A DNA stretch of 8,165 nt from Lachnospiraceae bacterium (lineage in GTDB: Bacteria; Bacillota; Clostridia; Lachnospirales; Lachnospiraceae). The stretch spans positions 1 through 8,165 of the forward strand of contig JAFVAA010000679.1 in assembly GCA_017476305.1 (NCBI GenBank), read 5' to 3'. Positions 1-5,933 of the stretch are shown here, piece by piece (the stretch's first letter is position 1; every line of letters begins with the position of its first letter). A program made the position numbers and the translations under genes. The notes beneath the pieces were generated by a model. The model was not told the DNA's origin. It worked only from the letters and a program-made list of their open reading frames with translations, and made no database searches.

Positions 1-132
1 CACCTCTGGAAGAGGAAACCTGTGAAATTCAGCAGTTATATAATGTGTACGATAGTAGTACATTCCTGCACCTCCCGTGAGGATCAGTATAAGTAGGATG
101 ATAAAAAGTTTGCATTTTGTTTTAGTTCTCAT
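1..132 (-). CDS. Start of a signal-peptide or membrane-anchored hypothetical protein (C-terminus outside window)
   Basis: Only the first 44 codons lie in the window and the frame is open to the left edge. The ATG at 132-130 sits inside the last codons of the GT2 gene, an 11-nt overlap that suggests translational coupling; the ribosome binding site is weak (GGCGGG about 10 nt upstream). The protein begins MRTKTKCKLF, followed by a hydrophobic stretch at about residues 8-20 (FIILLILILTGG) and then MYYYRTHYITAEF. Positive residues followed by a hydrophobic core is the pattern of a signal peptide or an N-terminal signal anchor, so the product is probably exported or held in the membrane with its bulk outside. 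Function cannot be told from this fragment. Its place at the end of the run suggests a role with the polysaccharide genes, but that is inference. Confidence 0.6.
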   Translation of the reverse strand, partial: MRTKTKCKLFIILLILILTGGAGMYYYRTHYITAEFHRFPLPEV

Positions 133-916
133 ATGATTTTGGCCCGCCTTTGTTGATTTCTGGGATGGGAAGAAGATGGTATTTATACCGCAGGTAAATA
201 TTTGTGGTGCTTAGCAGCATGACCAGCACATAGATCATGGGATTCAATATACCAAAATGCATACTTCTTCCTGAAGTTCTTTTATGCATGATAGCAGGGA
301 TTTCCTGTATCTGAAATCCGAGAAGTGCCATTTGTATGATCATATTGGAATCCGGATAGTTGTTATCAAAATTGCCAAAATGAGAGTAGTATTCAAATAC
401 CGGATAGCTTAGTCCCTGCAGACCGGAGGTGGGATCGGTAATTTTTTGCTTACATTCCCTTCGGATCACCGTTCGGAAAAAATGGATCGCTATTTTTTTC
501 GCCCAGGAAATCTTAAAGCTGACACTGCCATCTAAAAAACGGGAACCGATAACCAGATCCGGTGTCTTTTTTCCATCATGTTCCGTGACCAGGCATTCAT
601 GGATCAGATCCACATTTGCGACATCATGCTGACCGTCACTATCTATTTGAATGACATAGGAATAGCCTTCTTTTACTGCATATTTATATCCGCTTTGCAG
701 GGCAGTACCATATCCCAGATTGAAAGGGTGAGAGAGATGTGCGATCTTTTTTTCCATCAATATTTGTTCTGTACTATCTGAAGAAGCATCATTGATTACA
801 AGAATATCAGCATAATCCGTGACTCCTGCCGAAAGCAGCTTTTCTAGAAATGTTCCAATGGATGCTTCCTCATTGTAAGCAGGCATAATGATTAAAGTAT
901 CTTTTTTCTCATTCAT
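122..916 (-). CDS. Family 2 glycosyltransferase, DPM1 / polyprenyl-phosphate sugar synthase-like
   Basis: The 264-residue product is a GT-A fold enzyme that probably moves a sugar from a nucleotide donor to a lipid phosphate or a growing glycan at the inner membrane face. Visible motifs are MPAYNEEASI (11-20), VINDASSDS (40-48), the metal-binding DSD in IDSDGQHD (91-98), DPTSGLQG (161-168), and HKRTSGRSMH (211-220) followed by a hydrophobic segment at about 221-242. There is no pair of C-terminal membrane helices as in long DPM-type enzymes, so any membrane partner must be separate; the DUF2304-like protein in the same run is a candidate. The start at ATG 916 is chosen because AAGGGAGAGG lies 8 nt upstream and the Rossmann-like strand begins at once; the frame is open further to a TTG at 973 without support. 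The sugar and acceptor are unknown. Confidence 0.88.
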   Translation of the reverse strand: MNEKKDTLIIMPAYNEEASIGTFLEKLLSAGVTDYADILVINDASSDSTEQILMEKKIAHLSHPFNLGYGTALQSGYKYAVKEGYSYVIQIDSDGQHDVANVDLIHECLVTEHDGKKTPDLVIGSRFLDGSVSFKISWAKKIAIHFFRTVIRRECKQKITDPTSGLQGLSYPVFEYYSHFGNFDNNYPDSNMIIQMALLGFQIQEIPAIMHKRTSGRSMHFGILNPMIYVLVMLLSTTNIYLRYKYHLLPIPEINKGGPKSYEN

Positions 917-924
917 ATGCGATT

Positions 925-934
925 CCTCTCCCTT
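925..934 (-). promoter_or_regulatory. Ribosome binding site fixing the GT2 start
   Basis: Minus-strand AAGGGAGAGG ends 8 nt before the ATG at 916. This supports 916 over the in-frame TTG at 973 and ATG at 964 as the true start. Confidence 0.7.
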
Positions 935-944
935 ATACAACTCA

Positions 945-973
945 ATTTTACATAGTATTTTCATATAATGCAA
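945..973 (-). promoter_or_regulatory. Possible sigma-A type promoter for the GT2 gene
   Basis: On the minus strand TTGCAT (968-973) is followed after 17 nt by TAAAAT (945-950). The -10 box matches TATAAT at five of six positions; the -35 matches only the TTG of TTGACA. Transcription would start near 938 and give a leader of about 22 nt before the GT2 ATG, just enough to hold its ribosome binding site. AT-rich DNA makes chance matches common, so this is a candidate only. Confidence 0.35.
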
Positions 974-1010
974 GTATTCATTTAAAATAAAAATAAGTTA
1001 TGCTGTAGCG

Positions 1011-1046
1011 GTGTTACACTTCACACGGGTGTGTGGGCTGTAACAC
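1011..1046 (-). repeat. Nested inverted repeat between the GT4 and GT2 genes; possible terminator, attenuator or operator
   Basis: GTGTTACA (1011-1018) and TGTAACAC (1039-1046) are perfect 8-bp inverted arms. Inside them CACAC (1022-1026) pairs with GTGTG (1031-1035) around a GGGT loop, with a 3-by-3 internal loop between the two stems. It starts 9 nt after the GT4 stop codon on the transcribed strand, where a terminator would sit. The T-rich stretch downstream (about 985-997) begins more than 10 nt after the stem, so it is not a canonical intrinsic terminator. A partial terminator, an mRNA-stabilising 3' hairpin, or a protein-binding palindrome are all possible. Confidence 0.55.
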
Positions 1047-1055
1047 GGTTTCCCC

Positions 1056-2315
1056 TTATAGAAGGGAAAGAAAAGCGGTCATGTCCTCTTTATGAAGAAG
1101 ATCTGTATTTTTAGAGGCAGCTTCAAAGGCTTCCCTTTTTTGGGGATGATTGAGCAGTGAAAGGATCGCAGCAGCAATCTCCTCCTTTGTGAGCGGGACC
1201 AATATACCATTTTTTTCGTGGATGATCTGCTCTCTGTTTCCGGTACAGTCGGAAGCAATAATAGCCTTTCCTAAGACCTGTGCTTCTTCAATGGCGATAC
1301 TTTTTCCTTCAAAACGTGTGGCGTGAACGTATATATCACATGCTCTGTAATAGGGATAAGGATTTGCCTTGCTTCCTAAAAGATGAAAATGCTTTGTCAG
1401 TCCGGCTTCACGGATCTGCTTCCTAAGCTCCTTTTCTAAAGGACCTTCCCCTAACACGAACCAGTCAATGTCATAGCCGTGTCTTCGTAAAAGCTCTAAG
1501 GCAGAAATGGCGATATCATACCCTTTTTGATAATGAAGCCTTCCGACGGTCAAAAGCTTATATGCTGCTTTGGAAGTGAGGAAAGGATCATTTTCCTGTA
1601 AAGGAATCAGACTTTTTCTTTCAATTCGTTTCCTGTCAATAATGTTTCGGAAGAGAAAAAGCTTTTCTTTATGCTCCGGGTAAACCTTTAAAAAACTCTG
1701 CCCGGCTTCCTCTGAAACAGAAAAAATGCGGTCTATTTTATCATAGGCATGCAGATCCAATCCTCTGTGGTATCCGGCCTTTTTATAATCAATATGGATA
1801 AAAGCGGCTTTTTTCTTTGCAGATACGAGATCTGCCAGATAATAGGTACTTCCCCCTTCTAAATAGGCAACTGCTAAGTCATAGGCAGTCCCGGGAGGTT
1901 TTGTCCCATAGGCAATGAGCCGCCAAAGCAGTTTATCAGGCTGGATCTGCTTTCTTTTTATCTGGAGCCTCAGATTTTTTATCATATAATTCCACAGACG
2001 GAATCCGTTTCCGTGATAAAAAAAACTGCGGACTGCCGTGAAAAAAAGCTTTACCCGTCCACCGGCAGAAAGGACGGAACGGGTGTCCGGATGTTTCACT
2101 AAAATATGCACGTGAGGTGGTACTTCTTTAAAGACTTCTCCGCGATTTATCAAAACCTGTAAGGAAATATCATACTTTTCCCTTGGCAGGGTATGGATCA
2201 GAGCGATCAGTGCACGTTCTGCTCCGGCACGTCCCATCGTATTCATAATAAATAAAATCTTTTTTTTCCGATCTTTATTTGTCCTGGTCTTATTTTCCTG
2301 TTTTAATTTTTCCAA
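1056..2315 (-). CDS. Family 4 (GT-B) glycosyltransferase
   Basis: The 419-residue cytosolic enzyme probably transfers a sugar from a nucleotide donor with retention of configuration to a lipid-linked or polymer acceptor. The N-terminal acceptor domain opens with KKILFIMNTMGRAGAERAL (about 18-36), the glycine-rich loop of GT4 enzymes. The C-terminal donor domain shows VGRLHYQKG (257-265), VLGEGPLE (287-294), and the E-x7-E motif as E336 and E344 within FEGKSIAIEEA. Length is normal for the family and there is no membrane segment. The start is a TTG: GGGAGG lies 4 nt upstream, and the first ATG (residue 24) falls inside the first beta strand. It follows the DUF2304-type gene by 18 nt, so both are probably co-transcribed. 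Its first 19 residues are very basic, which could favour membrane contact. Donor and acceptor cannot be told from the sequence. Confidence 0.88.
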   Translation of the reverse strand: MEKLKQENKTRTNKDRKKKILFIMNTMGRAGAERALIALIHTLPREKYDISLQVLINRGEVFKEVPPHVHILVKHPDTRSVLSAGGRVKLFFTAVRSFFYHGNGFRLWNYMIKNLRLQIKRKQIQPDKLLWRLIAYGTKPPGTAYDLAVAYLEGGSTYYLADLVSAKKKAAFIHIDYKKAGYHRGLDLHAYDKIDRIFSVSEEAGQSFLKVYPEHKEKLFLFRNIIDRKRIERKSLIPLQENDPFLTSKAAYKLLTVGRLHYQKGYDIAISALELLRRHGYDIDWFVLGEGPLEKELRKQIREAGLTKHFHLLGSKANPYPYYRACDIYVHATRFEGKSIAIEEAQVLGKAIIASDCTGNREQIIHEKNGILVPLTKEEIAAAILSLLNHPQKREAFEAASKNTDLLHKEDMTAFLSLL

Positions 2316-2319
2316 TTTT

Positions 2320-2325
2320 CCTCCC
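2320..2325 (-). promoter_or_regulatory. Ribosome binding site for the TTG start of the GT4 gene
   Basis: Minus-strand GGGAGG followed by AAAA and then TTG at 2315. The 4-nt spacing is short but usable, and no better start exists upstream of the first conserved strand. Confidence 0.55.
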
Positions 2326-2333
2326 TTTTCCTT

Positions 2334-2741
2334 TTATGGGTTTTGTCTGTTTTCCTGTTCCGGTTTCTGAACTGATTTTATCTGCTGTAATTCCTTTTTC
2401 AGTTCTTCTACCTGTTTTTCTAAAATTGCTGTATTGGAAGCTAACTCCTTGTTTTTCATAAGCAGAACAGAGAGCAGCTTAAAGCATTGAAAAAGTATAA
2501 TATATAAAAGAATAATGGCAACTGCAAAAATGATTGCAGGTGGATATTCCGTATTAAAAAAAGCGGAAAGAGTATAGGTCAGTTGCGGAAAACATCCGCC
2601 AATAATGATAATGATACAGGGAATCAGCCATAGAATGGCATGATGCTCCGTTATTTTTTTCTGGATTGCGGCTCTTATCACAAATACCAACAGGAGGAAT
2701 CCGAGAATGATAATGGTAATCTGTACTGGTAAATAATTCAT
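2334..2741 (-). CDS. Small DUF2304-type membrane protein with C-terminal coiled coil
   Basis: The 135-residue protein has three hydrophobic segments (about 5-23, 35-50 and 68-92) separated by short polar loops, then a charged heptad-like tail (about 95-123, with ILEKQVEELKKELQQI) that looks like a cytosolic coiled coil. Layout, size and the ITEHHAILWLIPC and EYPPAIIFAVAI stretches fit the DUF2304 family, whose members commonly neighbour GT2 glycosyltransferases; the biochemical role is not established. A membrane scaffold or anchor for a glycosyltransferase is the usual guess, and the coiled coil would suit a docking role. The ATG overlaps the pelG stop as ATGA (2738-2741), with AAGGAG 8 nt upstream inside the pelG end, so translation is probably coupled to PelG. 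The family call is by eye. Confidence 0.8.
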   Translation of the reverse strand: MNYLPVQITIIILGFLLLVFVIRAAIQKKITEHHAILWLIPCIIIIIGGCFPQLTYTLSAFFNTEYPPAIIFAVAIILLYIILFQCFKLLSVLLMKNKELASNTAILEKQVEELKKELQQIKSVQKPEQENRQNP

Positions 2742-4231
2742 GCAGTTTTCTCCTTTTTCTTTTCCTCTTTCTGCTCTTCCTTCTGTTTCGTAGGATCGAC
2801 AGGAAATACAATGTTGGATGGCATATTTTCATAAGCATCTTCTATGAGGACGCCCTGGCAAAAGATATGCTCGTCAATATTTTTCTCCACCCAGCGAAGT
2901 CTGGTATAGGCGACGAACCATCCGGCAAAGGCTCCGACAAAGGTCCCGATTCCGTACCAGATCGGGGAGAGATCCTTTGCGAACCAACTGACGATAACCG
3001 TAATCGACAGGAAGGTAAAAGCAGTCAGACAGGAGCCGGTACTGTCATTGAAGTAAAACAAAAAGATGATGCAGGAGTATAGTAGGAAAATGACAAAATA
3101 TCCTGCTGCAAGACATGGATACATCTCCATCACGGTACCGGCAAAACCGAACTGTGGCAGAAAAACGACACAGAGTAAATACACCAGGACAGAGATGATG
3201 AACTGGTTCCTGACTACATCCATCAGCTGATAGGAGAGGAGTGTAAACATTCTGCTCTTTGCATTTTCGATGTCACGAAGTCTTCCTCCGATGACTGCTT
3301 CCGAATAGGCCTTATATCTTTCGTGAAAGTGCAGCTCGATCTGTGTGATGAGTATGATGCTTGCAGAGATGTTTGTAAACATGGCAATACAAGTGGCCAT
3401 ATCATAAGGCGGATAGCAGACATAGGTATCCTTTACGACGATATGGTCATTGACGGTCCAGAATACAAAGTTATGCCCATATAGGCCCAGAGTATAAAAA
3501 AGGTTCGTTACGGAGAACTTCCAGTATTTTTTAAAGTAACTTAAAAAGCCAAAGTACTCTCTGTTACTGTTGTGAAAATATCCTTTGATATAAGAGCATT
3601 CGCAGACAGCAATCGTCAGCATTCCGAAGGCAATGGAAAACAGCATTCCATAAGTAACGGAAAAATGAAGAAGCTTTACTGTGACCAGGGCACTTCCGAT
3701 GATTACCAATGCGCCTATGCTGAAGAACAGGGATATTTTCGTATAGTCCTTCGTAATGGAGAGATAGAGCATTGAATAAAAGGTCAGGCAGAGCGCAATA
3801 AAAGCGACAAAGCAGGTAAATACGTAAATGAGATCAATACCTCCGATAAAGTACGCATAACAGTAAAATGGAATTCCAATCGCACAGGCAAACATCAGAT
3901 TGACAAAAAGTCCTCCATAGAAGCAGGAGAGGATGCAATCGTACTTTTCTTCGAAGATCCGGTCCGTAATATATCTGGAAATTACGGAGTTGAAGGGGGA
4001 GGTACATAGCAGGGAAAATATAAAAATGTACAGTACGCTGCAGGAAAACAGCACACGATCCGAATAGAGTACATTGTTATATCCAAGTACTAAATAGAGT
4101 ACAAGAATTTCACCCATGATCAAAAACATTGGTGCCACGGTAGAAAATGTACTGATGATCATTCCGAAGACGGTACTGGATATCGTTCCCTTTTCAAAAG
4201 ATTTTTTTATGGTTCTTCCTAAACTTGCCAT
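2738..4231 (-). CDS. pelG: PelG-type exopolysaccharide transporter (MOP/flippase superfamily)
   Basis: The 497-residue polytopic membrane protein has about a dozen hydrophobic segments, the first at about 20-50 and the last at about 423-442. PelG proteins are inner-membrane transporters of the multidrug/oligosaccharidyl-lipid/polysaccharide superfamily that work with PelF to export Pel polysaccharide. Telling features are an N-terminal GRTIKKSFEKGTI amphipathic start, SRYITDRIFEEKYDCIL (85-101), the central MFTNISASIILITQIELHF (284-302) followed by HERYKAYSEAVIGG, and LFYFNDSTG (391-399). It is about 40 residues longer than the Pseudomonas protein (456), mostly from a C-terminal Lys/Glu-rich tail (482-497) absent from the transport core. 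The ATG at 4231 has AAAGGA 10 nt upstream. It follows pelF by 54 nt, the usual pelF-pelG order. Confidence 0.9.
   Translation of the reverse strand: MASLGRTIKKSFEKGTISSTVFGMIISTFSTVAPMFLIMGEILVLYLVLGYNNVLYSDRVLFSCSVLYIFIFSLLCTSPFNSVISRYITDRIFEEKYDCILSCFYGGLFVNLMFACAIGIPFYCYAYFIGGIDLIYVFTCFVAFIALCLTFYSMLYLSITKDYTKISLFFSIGALVIIGSALVTVKLLHFSVTYGMLFSIAFGMLTIAVCECSYIKGYFHNSNREYFGFLSYFKKYWKFSVTNLFYTLGLYGHNFVFWTVNDHIVVKDTYVCYPPYDMATCIAMFTNISASIILITQIELHFHERYKAYSEAVIGGRLRDIENAKSRMFTLLSYQLMDVVRNQFIISVLVYLLCVVFLPQFGFAGTVMEMYPCLAAGYFVIFLLYSCIIFLFYFNDSTGSCLTAFTFLSITVIVSWFAKDLSPIWYGIGTFVGAFAGWFVAYTRLRWVEKNIDEHIFCQGVLIEDAYENMPSNIVFPVDPTKQKEEQKEEKKKEKTA
2750..2755 (-). promoter_or_regulatory. Ribosome binding site for the DUF2304-type gene, inside pelG
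   Basis: Minus-strand AAGGAG lies 8 nt before the ATG at 2741 and encodes part of the Lys/Glu tail of PelG. Together with the ATGA stop/start overlap it implies coupled translation. Confidence 0.65.
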
Positions 4232-4260
4232 AAGATCAACATCCTTTCTTTTTCGTTTCT

Positions 4261-4280
4261 GTCTGATTCTATTCTCAGAC
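4261..4280 (-). repeat. Short inverted repeat between pelF and pelG
   Basis: GTCTGA (4261-4266) and TCAGAC (4275-4280) form a 6-bp perfect stem with an 8-nt loop in the 54-nt pelF-pelG gap. No T-run follows, so it is not a terminator. It may be an mRNA processing or stability element, or chance. Confidence 0.3.
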
Positions 4281-4285
4281 CGTTC

Positions 4286-5869
4286 TCAGGCTTCTTTTTT
4301 TAGAGCCTTCTGTTCTTCCCGAAGCCTTTCTTCCCGGATATCCTCGCGTATAAAACGGTTTTCGCTCCAGGACTTTTTACTAAGCTCTGCCATTTTTTTA
4401 TAGAGATTTCGATAGGTTTCTTTCATTTGACTGAGCTGATATTTTGCCATCAGACGGTTATATCCGGTCTCTCCCATGCTCTTTGCAAGCTCTGGATTTC
4501 TGGCTAACTGCACCATGGCATCGGAAAGTCCGGCTACAGACATGGTATCTACTACGAGTCCGGCAGGTCCCAGCTTATCGTCCCCCTCTCCGTTTATGAG
4601 ACCTTCGCAGTTTCCTACGTTCGTAGCGATAGCAGCGCACTTTGCAGCAAAGCCCTCTAAAATCGTCAGAGGCTGCCCCTCACTGATGCTTGAGAGAATC
4701 GTGGCATCCATGCGTCCCAGGTATTCGGTCACGTTGATTCTCCCTGTAAAAATCAGATCCTGTGGCTTCAAGGATTCTACGAGTGCAAATACTTCTTTTG
4801 CGTACGGATCATCTTCTTCCCAGGGTCCCATGATCCAAAGCCTCAAAGAAGGTTCCCTTTCCTTTGCATAGTAAAAGGCATTGATAAGTGTTTTGACATC
4901 CTTGATCGGGGCTATACGAAGGACAGCTCCAATATTAAAGAACCCTTTATCTTCCTCGCGTTTGCCGGGAATATTTGCAAATCGGTCCGGATCGATACCG
5001 TTTGGTGTTACCATTGTTTTTTCTGCAGGACACCCCAGATCGATCTGTAAGCTTCTGGCATATTCAAAAAGGGAGGTTACATTATCTGCCAGCTGGTATG
5101 CACATAAGGATAATTTTTTAAAGTGTTCGATCCAGACATTTTTATAAACGCCCTCCACCCAGCTTGCTTTGATGATGTCCTCTTCCCGTTCGCGGGAATA
5201 GATCCCGTGCTCTGAAATTAAAAGTCTTCCGTCATACAAGACCTTTGCCATACTTCCTGTGATTCCTGCATATCCGGTAGCTACGCAGTGGTAGAGATCC
5301 GCTTTGGGGAGCGGTGTCCTTAAGCAGAGGAAGAGTGGCAGATACATAGAGCGCATGGACCATAAAAAATCGGAAAAGGTGACATTTTCAAAGCGTTTTA
5401 AATAAAGTTCCTTGACGATTTCTAAAAAATCATTTCCCATCAGAAGCTCATTGATGGAAAATTTCTGCTCCGCAAAAAAGTGAAAGACGGTTTCCCAATC
5501 AATGTTTTCATTCATGATCATGCTCCGTATCGCATCAAAATCCTTTTTTCGGAGTTTAAATTTTCTCTTTCTTCGTCTTTTTTTGCCTACCCAGTCTACG
5601 TCCTGTAAATAAATTTCGCGGATTTCAGAGACATTATCAGGCATTTCATAGACGAATTTTCCGCGAAGCTCTCTGTCGGCCACCAAAGTCAGAAGTACAA
5701 AATCTATATTTGGAAACTGCCTGATCAGGCTGTGTACCCAGCTGGATACACCGCCGACGACATAAGGGTAGCAGCCCTCGACCACAATACATACCCGCAT
5801 GTTTGAGCTTGCACCATAGATATCTGCAATCGTTGTATTTTCCTTTGCGTTTCTCCTTTTTTTTCTCAT
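4286..5869 (-). CDS. pelF: PelF-type GT4 glycosyltransferase (Pel polysaccharide polymerase)
   Basis: The 527-residue cytosolic GT-B enzyme is the presumed polymerase of a Pel-like exopolysaccharide; PelF of Pseudomonas uses nucleotide-activated amino sugar. The family signature VVEGCYPYVVGGVSSWVHSL (29-48) opens the DUF3492-type N-terminal domain, followed by LISEHGIYSRERE (217-229), TPNGID (288-293), GAVLRIAPIKDVKTLI (314-329), GPWEED (348-353) and the E-x7-E pair E397/E405 in SEGQPLTILEG. Length is near the usual 500-odd residues. The start is ATG 5869 because AGGAGG lies 7 nt upstream; an in-frame TTG at 5953 would overlap the upstream gene and lacks support. Odd points are a 24-residue lead before the first strand, a very basic patch at 96-109, and a charged tail from about 498. 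It lies 64 nt after the DUF2194-like gene and 54 nt before pelG. Confidence 0.93.
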   Translation of the reverse strand: MRKKRRNAKENTTIADIYGASSNMRVCIVVEGCYPYVVGGVSSWVHSLIRQFPNIDFVLLTLVADRELRGKFVYEMPDNVSEIREIYLQDVDWVGKKRRRKRKFKLRKKDFDAIRSMIMNENIDWETVFHFFAEQKFSINELLMGNDFLEIVKELYLKRFENVTFSDFLWSMRSMYLPLFLCLRTPLPKADLYHCVATGYAGITGSMAKVLYDGRLLISEHGIYSREREEDIIKASWVEGVYKNVWIEHFKKLSLCAYQLADNVTSLFEYARSLQIDLGCPAEKTMVTPNGIDPDRFANIPGKREEDKGFFNIGAVLRIAPIKDVKTLINAFYYAKEREPSLRLWIMGPWEEDDPYAKEVFALVESLKPQDLIFTGRINVTEYLGRMDATILSSISEGQPLTILEGFAAKCAAIATNVGNCEGLINGEGDDKLGPAGLVVDTMSVAGLSDAMVQLARNPELAKSMGETGYNRLMAKYQLSQMKETYRNLYKKMAELSKKSWSENRFIREDIREERLREEQKALKKEA

Positions 5870-5876
5870 TTTTCTG

Positions 5877-5882
5877 CCTCCT
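5877..5882 (-). promoter_or_regulatory. Ribosome binding site fixing the pelF start
   Basis: Minus-strand AGGAGG lies 7 nt before the ATG at 5869. This near-consensus site rules against the longer frame starting at TTG 5953 and gives a 64-nt gap to the upstream gene. Confidence 0.75.
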
Positions 5883-5933
5883 GCTGTTTTCGTTAGGGTT
5901 TTCCGGTTCCTGTTTCCTGATGTCATCTCCATA

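Noticed and set aside
917..973. N-terminal extension of the GT2 gene to a TTG at 973
   Set aside because: The added residues precede the GT2 fold, and a good ribosome binding site lies before ATG 916; the region is better read as a promoter and leader.
985..1046. Canonical rho-independent terminator after the GT4 gene
   Set aside because: The hairpin is real, but the T-rich stretch begins over 10 nt beyond the stem and is interrupted, so I list it as an inverted repeat of unsettled role.
2554..2838. Minus-strand open frame of 94 codons across the pelG end and the DUF2304-type gene
   Set aside because: It is in another frame over two well-supported genes; its basic Arg/Lys run is a frameshifted reading of the PelG Lys/Glu tail.
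4116..4403. Plus-strand open frame of 95 codons across the pelF-pelG gap
   Set aside because: Mostly antisense to both genes, with no ribosome binding site or family features seen.
4476..4871. Open frame of 131 codons on the plus strand
   Set aside because: It lies wholly antisense to pelF, has no recognisable domain, and its Ser/Pro-rich translation is what the complement of GT4 coding sequence gives.
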